Below, one piece after another: positions 17,209 to 24,822 of a stretch of DNA of 64,000 bases. The notes under the pieces are model-generated. The model did no database searches. It worked only from the letters and a program-made list of their open reading frames with translations, and was not told the DNA's origin. The stretch lies in assembly GCA_031415055.1 (NCBI GenBank), contig JANOQZ010000002.1, positions 1-64,000 on the forward strand, written 5' to 3'. The DNA comes from JANMOK01 sp031415055 (lineage in GTDB: Bacteria; Pseudomonadota; Alphaproteobacteria; Rhodobacterales; Rhodobacteraceae). Positions within the stretch are counted from its first letter, which is position 1. Each line of letters starts with the position of its first letter. The translations under genes were made by a program, and so were the position numbers.

Positions 17209-17708
17209 TCTGGTTGGAACGGAAAGTCAGTGGGGCCGGGTTTTGCCCCTGCGGCGGCCAGCATGGCGTGGATTTGGCCGCGATGGTGGGTTTGGTGGTT
17301 GAAGAAATGGATGATCAGCAGCGCGAGGGGTTTTTCGACTTCGCGGCCGACGCCACCAGAGAACCAGCGCAGATTTCCGCTAAGGGATTCGGGCGTGATT
17401 TTGGCCGCCCAATCGATGATGGTTTGATCCATCATGGGGCGCTCGGCTTTGAGTTGGGCCCAGGTTTCGGTTTCCTGCACCGAAGTGGGGATATTGGCTT
17501 GGTTGGGCGCAGGTGTGCCGGCAAAGCGTGAAAGCCAGATACGGTCGGCCCAGAGAATGTGGTTGAACGTGTTGAAGATGGAGCCAAAGAAAGCGCCGCG
17601 ATGCAGGGTTCGGTTGGCGTCATCCAGCGTATCGGCGGCGGCATAGAGGCTGGTGTTTTGCCATTGGTTATAGGCCGCCATACGCTGGGCATAGGCGGGC
17701 GTGATCAT
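17205..17708 (-). CDS. DinB-family protein
   Basis: This 167-residue four-helix-bundle protein belongs to the DinB/YfiT group. The metal-ligand histidines typical of the family are FNHILWADRIWL near 48-59 and FFNHQTHHRGQIHAML near 134-149. Relatives are metal-dependent thiol S-transferases or stress-linked proteins; this one's substrate is unknown. Both ends overlap neighbouring genes by four bases, showing an operon with the CoxG-like and DUF3052 genes. Confidence 0.82.
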   Translation of the reverse strand: MITPAYAQRMAAYNQWQNTSLYAAADTLDDANRTLHRGAFFGSIFNTFNHILWADRIWLSRFAGTPAPNQANIPTSVQETETWAQLKAERPMMDQTIIDWAAKITPESLSGNLRWFSGGVGREVEKPLALLIIHFFNHQTHHRGQIHAMLAAAGAKPGPTDFPFQPE

Positions 17709-18199
17709 TCCAGCACCCGTTTCAACCAGCTTTTCTTGGGCGCGTCGGGGGCATCGGACACGCCTTCGACTTCGGCTTGAAAATTGGCGAAAAACTTGTC
17801 GGCCATGCTTTTGGCAAAGCCGTCGATCAGGCGCGAGCCGAGTTGCGCCAGTTTGCCGCCGACTTTGGCGTCAACTTCGTAGGCCAATTCGGTGCCGCCT
17901 TCGGCGTCACTTAAGGTAACGAATGCCCCGCCTTTGGCAAAGCCAGCGACACCACCTTTGCCTTCGCCAGAAATGCGGTAGCTTACATTGGGCACGATGT
18001 CGGAAAGTTTGACTTCGCCTTTGAACGTTGCCTTGACCGGCCCGACTTTTTGGGTGGCAACGGCGGTAAAGCCAGTTTCCGGACTGCCGGTCAGTTCGCT
18101 GCAACCCGGAATGCAGGCTTTCAACACTTCGGCGGAGTTTAACGCGGCCCAGACGGTGGCGCGGTCGGCGGCGATGCGGCGGCTGCCTTTGAGTTCCAT
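17705..18199 (-). CDS. CoxG-like SRPBCC protein
   Basis: This 164-residue protein begins MELKGSRRIAADRATVWAAL and continues LKACIPGCSELTG, the pattern of carbon monoxide dehydrogenase subunit G-like proteins. CoxG helps attach CO dehydrogenase to the membrane in some bacteria, but many homologues stand alone. No cox genes are visible here, so the name reflects family only. It is the first gene of the minus-strand operon and diverges from pccB 121 bases away. Confidence 0.75.
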   Translation of the reverse strand: MELKGSRRIAADRATVWAALNSAEVLKACIPGCSELTGSPETGFTAVATQKVGPVKATFKGEVKLSDIVPNVSYRISGEGKGGVAGFAKGGAFVTLSDAEGGTELAYEVDAKVGGKLAQLGSRLIDGFAKSMADKFFANFQAEVEGVSDAPDAPKKSWLKRVLE

Positions 18200-18320
18200 G
18201 ACTGTCCCCTTTGCTTACAGATTAGTTGGGGGATTGGATGGGAGCAATGGGGTCGAATCGAGGCTTCTTTCCGGTCGGCTTGTCGGCTAGGTTTCCAATT
18301 ATCAACCTGCCGGGGGACGC

Positions 18321-19847
18321 ATGAAAGACATCCTTGAACAACTTGAAACACGTCGTGCCAATGCTCGGGCAGGTGGCGGTGCCGAGCGGGTCGCGGCGCA
18401 GCATGCCAAAGGCAAGCTGACGGCGCGGGAGCGGTTGGACGTGCTGCTGGATGAAGGGTCGTTCGAAGAGTTCGATATGTTCGTCGCGCATCGGGCGGTG
18501 GACTTTGGCATGGATGCGCAGAAGTTCCCGGGTGATGGGGTTGTAACCGGTTGGGGCACGATCAATGGGCGGATTGTTTATGTGTTTTCGCAGGATTTCA
18601 CTGTGTTGGGCGGGTCGTTGAGCGAGACGCATGCGCAGAAGATCTGCAAGATCATGGATATGGCGATGAAAGTTGGTGCGCCGGTGATTGGCATCAATGA
18701 TTCCGGCGGGGCGCGGATACAGGAGGGTGTGGCTTCGCTGGCGGGATATGCTGAGGTGTTTCAGCGCAATATCCTCGCGTCCGGCGTGGTGCCGCAGATT
18801 TCGCTGGTGATGGGGCCTTGTGCGGGTGGCGCGGTGTATTCGCCAGCGATGACGGATTTTATTTTCATGGTGCGGGATTCGTCCTACATGTTCGTGACCG
18901 GCCCTGATGTGGTGAAAACGGTGACCAACGAGGTGGTTTCGGCGGAGGATTTGGGGGGTGCTCGGACGCATACCTCGAAATCCTCGGTGGCGGATGGGGC
19001 CTATGCCGATGATATGGAATGCTTGCAGGAAGCGCGGCGGCTTTTCGATTTTCTGCCGCTGAATAACCGCGAAAAACCGCCGGTAAGGCCATTTTTTGAC
19101 GATCCGGGCCGGGTGGAGATGTCGCTGGACAGCTTGATCCCCGACAATGCCAACACGCCCTATGACATGCACGAGCTTATCGTGAAAGTGGCTGATGAGG
19201 GGGATTTCTTTGAGATTCAGAAGGAGTTTGCCCGCAATATATTGACCGGGTTTATTCGATTGGAAGGGTCAACTGTTGGGGTGGTGGCGAACCAGCCAAC
19301 GCATCTGGCGGGATGTCTGGACATTGACGCGTCAAGGAAGGCGGCGAGGTTTGTAAGGTTTTGCGATGCGTTTGAGATACCGATCCTGACTTTGGTCGAT
19401 GTGCCGGGGTTTCTGCCCGGGACGGCGCAGGAGCACGGCGGCATCATCAAGCACGGGGCGAAACTGCTGTATGCCTACGGCGAGGCGACGGTGCCGAAAG
19501 TGACGGTGATCACCCGCAAGGCCTATGGCGGGGCTTATGACGTCATGGCCTCCAAGCATTTGCGCGGCGACGTGAACTATGCCTGGCCGACGGCGCAGAT
19601 CGCGGTGATGGGGGCGAAAGGGGCGGTGGAGATCATTTATCGCGGGCGGTCGGCGGAAGAGATTGCGGTTTTGACCGCCGAATATGAAGCAAGGTTTGCC
19701 AATCCGTTCGTGGCCGCTGAAAAAGGCTTCATCGACGAAGTGATCATGCCGCATTCGACGCGCAAACGTGTGACGCGGGCGTTTGCGATGCTTCGGGGGA
19801 AGAAGCTGGAGAATCCGTGGAAAAAGCACGGGAATATACCATTGTGA
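18321..19847 (+). CDS. pccB: propionyl-CoA carboxylase beta chain
   Basis: This 508-residue carboxyltransferase subunit transfers carboxyl from biotin to propionyl-CoA, giving methylmalonyl-CoA. Landmarks are GVVTGWGTINGRIVYVFSQD, GINDSGGARIQEGVASLAGY with the oxyanion-forming G-G, and the C-terminal FLPGTAQEHGGIIKHGAKLL plus TRKAYGGAYDVM. The start MKDILEQLETRRANA has GGGGGA just upstream. The alpha chain lies 5 kb downstream on the same strand, as is usual in this group. Confidence 0.92.
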   Translation: MKDILEQLETRRANARAGGGAERVAAQHAKGKLTARERLDVLLDEGSFEEFDMFVAHRAVDFGMDAQKFPGDGVVTGWGTINGRIVYVFSQDFTVLGGSLSETHAQKICKIMDMAMKVGAPVIGINDSGGARIQEGVASLAGYAEVFQRNILASGVVPQISLVMGPCAGGAVYSPAMTDFIFMVRDSSYMFVTGPDVVKTVTNEVVSAEDLGGARTHTSKSSVADGAYADDMECLQEARRLFDFLPLNNREKPPVRPFFDDPGRVEMSLDSLIPDNANTPYDMHELIVKVADEGDFFEIQKEFARNILTGFIRLEGSTVGVVANQPTHLAGCLDIDASRKAARFVRFCDAFEIPILTLVDVPGFLPGTAQEHGGIIKHGAKLLYAYGEATVPKVTVITRKAYGGAYDVMASKHLRGDVNYAWPTAQIAVMGAKGAVEIIYRGRSAEEIAVLTAEYEARFANPFVAAEKGFIDEVIMPHSTRKRVTRAFAMLRGKKLENPWKKHGNIPL

Positions 19848-19934
19848 AGGGGGATTAACCAGATTGAAAGGAATTTCGGGCATTTTCGGGCCGATCGCCA
19901 AGTAATTTAGTGACGATTTGGAGCGCTGGATGCC

Positions 19935-20180
19935 ATGCCGACAGTCGACCGATGGAACAATTGTCGGGCCTATTTCTGGAGCCACGAAGGCAACGAACCG
20001 GCGCATGTCTACATAGATTGTGCGGAAAAGTCTGTGAAACTTTGGCTGCACGACGTAACATTGGCTTACAACGACGGCTTCAACGCCGTCGAAATTGCGC
20101 GTCTGATCGACCGTGTCCGGCATCGACGGGACAAGTACAAGGAGGCTTGGAATGAGTATTTTGGCAGAGCGCGTTCGTGA
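19935..20180 (+). CDS. DUF4160 family protein
   Basis: This 81-residue protein follows the DUF4160 pattern: MPTV, then YFWSHEGNEPAHVYIDCAEK, then VKLWLHDVTLAYNDGFNAVE and a C-terminal KEAWNEYFG. Such proteins are usually encoded next to DUF2442 proteins, as here, in pairs that resemble toxin-antitoxin modules. Activity has not been shown to my knowledge. Its last 29 bases overlap the next gene. Confidence 0.75.
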   Translation: MPTVDRWNNCRAYFWSHEGNEPAHVYIDCAEKSVKLWLHDVTLAYNDGFNAVEIARLIDRVRHRRDKYKEAWNEYFGRARS

Positions 20181-20406
20181 GCTGCTTGACGTGGAATTTG
20201 ACGACGCCCAGATGATTTTGCGCTTTACTGATGGTGGTTTGGCGACGGCGCCACTTTGGTGGTATCCGCGGCTGCGCGACGCGACACCGCAGCAGCGGCG
20301 CAATTGGGTGTTATCGGGGGCCGGGCGGGGGATTCATTGGCCGGATATTGACGAGGATTTGGCGATTGCGGGGATTTTGGAAGGCAGGATGGCGCCGGGG
20401 TTGTGA
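20152..20406 (+). CDS. DUF2442 family protein
   Basis: This 84-residue protein has the DUF2442 layout. ERVRELLDVEFDDAQMILRF is followed by the hallmark PLWWYPRLRDATPQQRRNW and GIHWPDIDEDLAIAGIL. ATG 20152 is chosen because GGAGGCTTGGA precedes it at ideal spacing, inside the DUF4160 coding sequence. DUF2442 partners are thought to be DNA- or toxin-binding. A role as the antitoxin-like half is an inference. Confidence 0.78.
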   Translation: MSILAERVRELLDVEFDDAQMILRFTDGGLATAPLWWYPRLRDATPQQRRNWVLSGAGRGIHWPDIDEDLAIAGILEGRMAPGL

Positions 20407-20559
20407 CGGGTCGGGGGAATGTTGGCGACCTGCCGTAAGGCGGTGCCTGTTGTGACGGCAGCTTGAGTATTTGGGGAACATTGAAATGCGGGGTGTGGGA
20501 GTGGCTGAAGCGGGTCATGCCTGCGGGAAGTTGACGGGGTAAAATAGCGCCGTCGATTA

Positions 20560-21771
20560 TTAGAGAAACTCTGGCCCAACCGACTCGCGCCGGATCCCAA
20601 GCCCGATGATCCTGGCGGGGTAACGGCGCAGGAAGGGGAAGCGGTTGAGGATGCGGAAGGGCAGCGGTGGTTTGCTGGCATTCGCGTTCAATGCCGGGGC
20701 GAGGATGCGGTTTTGCGCCATGACTTGCAGGGCTTGGGTGACTTTCACCGGGAACATGCGGCGGGCCTGCACACGGGCGAGGTCGGCGGTGGTGATTGTG
20801 CCCGATTGCAGCGGACCGACCAGCAGGTTGGCGGTGGCGACGGCATCTTGAATCGCCACGTTGATGCCGATGCCGCCAATAGGTGACATTGCATGGGCGG
20901 CGTCGCCGATGAACAGCAAGCCCTCGCGCCACCATGTTTCCAAGCGGTTGACCTGCACGCTGAGCAGTTTGACCTGATCCCAGTCGGTGATCTGGGCGCT
21001 GCGTTCGGGTTCCAAGCCTAGCGTTGCATCCAACGTCGCGCGAAACGCGTCCAGCCCGGCGTCGCGGATTTTCTGGGCGGAACCTTTGGCAACCACATGG
21101 GCGACTTGCCAATAGTCGCCGCGATTGAGCATGACGAAAAGCTTGCCTTTTCGGGCGCGGCCAAGCGATTGGCGGCTGTCGCCTTCCTTGCGCGAAAGGC
21201 GGAACCAAAGCACATCGATCGGTGTGCCGAAATCAAGCACTTTCATGCCGGCCTTGTCGCGCAGGATTGAGCTGCGGCCGTCGGCGGCGATTGTCAGTTT
21301 GGCGTCTACTTTGAAGGGCCCGTCGGGCGTGCGTCCGCTTACGCCGGTAATTTGGGTTTTGGTCAATTGCAAGTCTTCAACTTCGGCCTGCATGATCAGG
21401 CGAAAGTTTGGGTAGGTCTTGGCACGGTCGGCGAGGAAGTCGAGAAAGTCCCATTGCGGCATCATGGCGATGAATGGGGCCGTCACTTTCAAAGTTGCGA
21501 AATCGGCAATCGTGACTTCCATACCCTCAAAATCAAGGGTCATTTTGTCAAACTTGGTGTGCGGCAGTTGCAGGAACGCAGGTAGGTCACCGAGTTGGTG
21601 CAGGATTTCCATGGTTGAGGGGTGGATAGTGTCACCGCGAAAATCGCGCAGGAAGTCGGCATGTTTTTCCAGAACAATCACCGGAACTCCGGCGCGCGCC
21701 AACATATAGCCCAGCATCAGGCCCGCCGGTCCGCCGCCAACAATGCAACAATCGGTTTGATAGGTTTGCAT
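20560..21771 (-). CDS. FAD-dependent class A monooxygenase
   Basis: This 403-residue flavoprotein has the N-terminal Rossmann motif CCIVGGGPAGLMLGYMLARAG ending in a Glu-Lys pair (VLEKH), and the second FAD motif GLLFIGDAAHAMSPIGGIGI near 277-296. These identify the UbiH/PHBH-like group that hydroxylates aromatic or polyketide-like substrates with NAD(P)H and oxygen. The substrate is not readable. ATG 21771 matches the family start and has AAGGG upstream. It is convergent with the DUF2442 gene across 153 bases with no clear feature except a short repeat near 20468. Confidence 0.82.
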   Translation of the reverse strand: MQTYQTDCCIVGGGPAGLMLGYMLARAGVPVIVLEKHADFLRDFRGDTIHPSTMEILHQLGDLPAFLQLPHTKFDKMTLDFEGMEVTIADFATLKVTAPFIAMMPQWDFLDFLADRAKTYPNFRLIMQAEVEDLQLTKTQITGVSGRTPDGPFKVDAKLTIAADGRSSILRDKAGMKVLDFGTPIDVLWFRLSRKEGDSRQSLGRARKGKLFVMLNRGDYWQVAHVVAKGSAQKIRDAGLDAFRATLDATLGLEPERSAQITDWDQVKLLSVQVNRLETWWREGLLFIGDAAHAMSPIGGIGINVAIQDAVATANLLVGPLQSGTITTADLARVQARRMFPVKVTQALQVMAQNRILAPALNANASKPPLPFRILNRFPFLRRYPARIIGLGIRRESVGPEFL

Positions 21772-21996
21772 GCGACCCTTTCGGATACTTATCCAGTATA
21801 GGCCCTTGGTCGTATTGCGCAACAATTGCAGGAAGAATGGGGTAGGTAAACGGAAAGTCACATTCGCTCAATTGACTGTGACAGGGGCGGATTACCATTT
21901 GCCGACAATTGGGAGCGTGCCAGTCTGCTGTCACCCGCATTGCGGGATTGTGCAAACAGCGTGGGCGAATGACCCGCGACCAACGAGGAGACGAAA

Positions 21997-22152
21997 ATGC
22001 GGATTATCTGGACAATTTTGGCAATGACATTTGGCGCGGGGTTTCTATCGGCTTGCGATATGATGAAAGATGAGCCAATGGCTGCGGAAGGTGCAGCAAT
22101 GGCAGAAGGCGAAGTGGCAAGTGAAGAGATGGCGCCAGACACCGAAATGTGA
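21997..22152 (+). CDS. small lipoprotein
   Basis: This 51-residue precursor begins MRIIWTILAMTFGAGFLSAC, with a lipobox L-S-A-C at residues 17-20, followed by an acidic Met- and Glu-rich tail (DMMKDEPMAAEGAAM). GAGGAG lies seven bases before the ATG. After lipidation only about 31 residues would remain, probably a small envelope lipoprotein of unknown role. The gene is short and easily missed by automatic calling. Confidence 0.6.
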   Translation: MRIIWTILAMTFGAGFLSACDMMKDEPMAAEGAAMAEGEVASEEMAPDTEM

Positions 22153-22173
22153 TGATCTGCTTGGGAAAGCCCG

Positions 22174-22530
22174 ATGCTGAAACATCGCGGCTTTCCTTCG
22201 CGGCTGCCGGGGACGGATTTCCAATTCACCATCCGACGCGACAACGAGAGGCCTTCGCCGATCAAGGCGCGAGAGCGCTATCGTGATCGGCGACCGGCGG
22301 ATCGCAAGGCGGATGAGGGGTTTATCGCGGCTTTGTGGGCGCATTTTGGCAGCGAACCGTTTGAGCGCGGCAATCTGGACGCCGGTCGGTTGAACTGGGT
22401 GATCGGGCGCGAGGTGGTTTGGGTGGACGATTATCCCGACGTTGTATCGTATGAGGCGATGCTGCGACTGGATGAAGCCCTAGCGCGGGCGTCGTTTCCG
22501 AAGGCGTTTGACGGCTCGTTGATTGAGTGA
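22174..22530 (+). CDS. hypothetical protein
   Basis: This 118-residue protein is Arg-rich and charged (RRDNERPSPIKARERYRDRR in the first half). Its second half has FIAALWAHFGSEPFERGNL and EVVWVDDYPDVVSYEAMLRL, which reads as real coding sequence. I do not recognise the family. GGGAAAG lies upstream of ATG 22174 and a strong hairpin terminator follows. Confidence 0.5.
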   Translation: MLKHRGFPSRLPGTDFQFTIRRDNERPSPIKARERYRDRRPADRKADEGFIAALWAHFGSEPFERGNLDAGRLNWVIGREVVWVDDYPDVVSYEAMLRLDEALARASFPKAFDGSLIE

Positions 22531-22546
22531 TTTTGTGAGCAAATGC

Positions 22547-22570
22547 GCCCCGGCTTTGGGCCGGGGCTTT
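22547..22570 (+). terminator. rho-independent terminator between convergent genes
   Basis: GCCCCGGC at 22547-22554 pairs with GCCGGGGC at 22560-22567 around a short loop, followed by TTT. It lies between the 118-residue gene and the oppositely oriented FMN reductase gene, so it may serve both strands. Confidence 0.7.
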
Positions 22571-22585
22571 GGCGTTGGGTTCGAG

Positions 22586-23197
22586 TTACGCGGCCTTGGG
22601 CAGCACCTCTTCTCGGGCGGAAATTGTTGCGTCCAGCCACCAATCCAGATCGTTGAACATCGCAGTGGCGCTGGGCAGAAGGTTGGCTTCGACCGTGTTC
22701 ATCTCGGCGTTCTCACCCATTGGGTGAACTTTTATGAAGTCAGCCCCGAGCAAATGCACGGCGGAGCGGACGGGAACCATCTGCAATTCAACAGCAATCG
22801 TGCGCAGATGTTCGATAGCTCGGGCGGCACCGGTTGTGCCATAGCCAAGCACAGCCATCGGTTTGTGATTCCATTCGACATAGGCCTGATCGAGCGCGTT
22901 TTTCAGCGATGCGGGGATCGAGCGGTTGTATTCGGCGGTGACGATGATGAAGCCATCGAAACTGGCGATCTTTTTCTGCCACGCCACCGCTTTGGCATTT
23001 TTGCTGGGCATCCACAGGTTCGAGGCCATTTCGTCAAAGAACGGCAGGTCGAAATCGCGGATATCGACCAGCTCGACATCCCAGTCCTCGCGTTTTTGTG
23101 CGAGATCGAATATCCATGTTGCAGGTTTGTCGGCAAAGCGTGTGGGTCTGGTGGTGGCGATGATGACCGCAACGCGGGTTTTTGAGTTGGTTTGCAT
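22586..23197 (-). CDS. NADPH-dependent FMN reductase family protein
   Basis: This 203-residue flavodoxin-like protein starts VAVIIATTRPTRFADKPATW (phosphate-binding loop) and has the flavin-site segment FIIVTAEYNRSIPASLKNALDQ near 84-105, then KPMAVLGYGTTGAARAIEHL. Members reduce FMN, quinones, azo compounds or chromate with NAD(P)H. It is divergently transcribed from an HxlR-type regulator 100 bases away, which probably controls it. Confidence 0.85.
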   Translation of the reverse strand: MQTNSKTRVAVIIATTRPTRFADKPATWIFDLAQKREDWDVELVDIRDFDLPFFDEMASNLWMPSKNAKAVAWQKKIASFDGFIIVTAEYNRSIPASLKNALDQAYVEWNHKPMAVLGYGTTGAARAIEHLRTIAVELQMVPVRSAVHLLGADFIKVHPMGENAEMNTVEANLLPSATAMFNDLDWWLDATISAREEVLPKAA

Positions 23198-23208
23198 AAA
23201 GTTTCTCC

Positions 23209-23238
23209 AAGTATGTAGGTTTCTTTAGGTTACTTACT
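23209..23238. promoter_or_regulatory. candidate HxlR operator
   Basis: An imperfect inverted repeat lies between the divergent FMN reductase and HxlR genes. AGTATGTAG on the left corresponds to TTACTTACT on the right, with 7 of 9 positions complementary. Its position close to the reductase start suits an autoregulated repressor or activator site. Confidence 0.4.
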
Positions 23239-23297
23239 ATATATTGGTGAGTTAAATAGGATTGCAAGGAGGCACGTGCGTGTTACCTGGTGAGCAA

Positions 23298-23663
23298 ATG
23301 GATAGTGCTACCTGTAAGCGGGTCAGCGATCTGCTGGCGCGGGTTGGTGACAAATGGACGTTGCTGGTCGTCGGGTCGCTGGGTGCTGGCCCATTGCGCT
23401 TCAACGCTTTGCGCCGACAAATTGGCGATATTTCGCAGAAAATGCTGGCGACGACGTTGCGGAATTTGGAGCGCGACGGGATGATCAATCGCCATGTGCT
23501 GCCGGTCACCCCGCCACAGGTCGAATATACGCTGACGGGTTTTGGTTGTGAATTTTTGCGCCCAGCTTCGGCTTTTGCCGATTGGGCGGCGCAAAACGCG
23601 CATCGGATAGAGCATGCTCGAGCGTCGTTTGACCGACAACATCGGGATGTGCCACCGGCCTGA
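23298..23663 (+). CDS. HxlR-family transcriptional regulator
   Basis: This winged-helix regulator of about 121 residues has the HxlR pattern: a conserved Cys near the N-terminus (SATCKRVSDLLARVGDKWTL), then LRFNALRRQIGDISQKMLATTLRNLERDGMI as recognition helix and wing, then PPQVEYTLTGFG. HxlR proteins often respond to electrophiles through that Cys and control an adjacent reductase, which fits the divergent FMN reductase. ATG 23298 has GGTGAG upstream. A TTG at 23262 in the same frame is an alternative. Confidence 0.85.
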   Translation: MDSATCKRVSDLLARVGDKWTLLVVGSLGAGPLRFNALRRQIGDISQKMLATTLRNLERDGMINRHVLPVTPPQVEYTLTGFGCEFLRPASAFADWAAQNAHRIEHARASFDRQHRDVPPA

Positions 23664-23802
23664 AGACCGGCAAATTTGGCACGATTTCGCACATTTTCAA
23701 ACCTTTGCAAGATTTTCTAGCATGCGCGAATCACTTGGCGTATGATGAATTTGCATCGCCTCAAATCAAAACAAGGGCGAGCGATTGAGAGAGGCAGCTA
23801 GA

Positions 23803-24024
23803 ATGCAAATCTTAGGCAAAATCCTCGGTATCGGGGCTTTGGCTGTTTTGCTGAGTGCCTGTGGCACACAATTTGCCGATCGTGCCCTTTCGGGGGCCGG
23901 GATTGGTGCTTTGGGCGCGGCGGCGCTGCAGATGGATCCGCTGACCGGGGCTGTTATTGGCGGAGTGGTTGGTGGCGTAACCGACAGTGGCAATTTCAAT
24001 CTTGGTCATCCGGTATGGCGGTGA
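23803..24024 (+). CDS. glycine-zipper lipoprotein, copy 1 of 3
   Basis: This 73-residue precursor has the lipobox L-S-A-C in the segment AVLLSACGTQFADRALSGAG, then a Gly/Ala-rich membrane-like segment (GIGALGAAAL and AVIGGVVGGVTD) with G-x-x-x-G spacing. It ends NFNLGHPVWR, nearly the same ending as the next gene (LQLGRPVW). It is probably an outer-membrane lipoprotein of unknown role, first of three similar genes. Confidence 0.65.
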   Translation: MQILGKILGIGALAVLLSACGTQFADRALSGAGIGALGAAALQMDPLTGAVIGGVVGGVTDSGNFNLGHPVWR

Positions 24025-24053
24025 AAATGGCAAAACAAACGGGGGGCCGTGAT

Positions 24054-24266
24054 ATGGCTTACAGGAAAATCAGCTTGCTTTTGGCCGCTTTGCTTTTGGT
24101 TGGTTGTGGCGAAGGCTTTGCCGACCGCACCTTATCAGGCGCGGCATTGGGCGCGGGCACCACGGCTATCCTAGGACCGGGGGCGATTGTAGGGGCCCTG
24201 GTTGGCGGCGCAGTGGGTGCTGTGACCAACGAAGACGAATTGCAATTGGGTCGACCGGTCTGGTGA
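24054..24266 (+). CDS. glycine-zipper lipoprotein, copy 2 of 3
   Basis: This 70-residue precursor has the lipobox L-V-G-C (LLLVGCGEGFADRTLSGAAL). The FADR-LSGA stretch repeats that of copy 1. A glycine-zipper segment (GPGAIVGALVGGAVGAVTN) follows, and the protein ends QLGRPVW. GGGGGGCC precedes ATG 24054. An in-frame ATG at 24027 is possible but would give an extended basic leader. It is a clear tandem paralogue of copy 1. Confidence 0.65.
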   Translation: MAYRKISLLLAALLLVGCGEGFADRTLSGAALGAGTTAILGPGAIVGALVGGAVGAVTNEDELQLGRPVW

Positions 24267-24502
24267 TTTAGACCGAAGATTGGGCCGCGAAAGCAGCGTC
24301 GGTGTTGGCACCGGCGTTGTGGTCGTGTTTAGTGTCGTGGCCACGTTTTGCTTGGGACCACCATGTGCAGTCAGTATTCCATTGCATGCGCGCATGCGCA
24401 AAGTTCCGCTGGTAACGCTGCGGTAAACAAAGAATGTTTTGACGTCGGGAACTTCGTGCAGGATAGAGCGTTGATAACGACAAACTCCAGAGGACGAGTA
24501 AC

Positions 24503-24727
24503 ATGTACATCATCAAATTTCTTGCAGTCGGGGCGCTGGTCGCCACGGTTGCAGGCTGTGATCAACTTGGTCTTAACACAGATGCCGAGCGTGGCGTTGC
24601 CGGGGCGCTTGGCGGTGCTGTTGTCGCCGATGCAATTGGCGGCGATGCGCTTGCCGGTGCGATTATCGGTGGGGCTGCGGGTGCTTTCTGCGACGAGCTC
24701 AACATACCGGGCTGCATTCCGCGCTGA
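24503..24727 (+). CDS. glycine-zipper lipoprotein, copy 3 of 3
   Basis: This 74-residue precursor has the lipobox V-A-G-C (VATVAGCDQLGLNTDAERGV) and then a long glycine-zipper (GALGGAVVADAIGGDALAGA and IIGGAAGAF). It differs from the other two in ending with two cysteines (CDELNIPGC). GAGGACGAGTAAC lies upstream of ATG 24503. A strong terminator follows. Confidence 0.65.
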   Translation: MYIIKFLAVGALVATVAGCDQLGLNTDAERGVAGALGGAVVADAIGGDALAGAIIGGAAGAFCDELNIPGCIPR

Positions 24728-24760
24728 ACGATTTAACATCGTTTCAAGACTGCTAAAGAG

Positions 24761-24790
24761 CCACCGGGGAGAATTCTCCGGTGGTTTTTT
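24761..24790 (+). terminator. rho-independent terminator
   Basis: CCACCGG at 24761-24767 pairs with CCGGTGG at 24778-24784, followed by six T residues. It ends the small-lipoprotein unit 38 bases before the pccA start. Confidence 0.85.
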
Positions 24791-24822
24791 GTTGTGCGGG
24801 CGCGGTTTCCACGGCATCGCGG

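Noticed and set aside
17705..18199. Calling the CoxG-like gene part of a CO dehydrogenase system
   Set aside because: No coxMSL or maturation genes are nearby; the neighbours are DinB and DUF3052 genes.
19332..20303. 323-codon minus-strand frame across the pccB end and DUF4160/DUF2442
   Set aside because: The plus-strand genes have clear families and a good ribosome-binding site. The minus frame has none.
20225..21208. 327-codon minus-strand frame inside the flavin monooxygenase region
   Set aside because: It runs out of phase with the FAD-binding protein, whose Rossmann and G-D motifs are intact.
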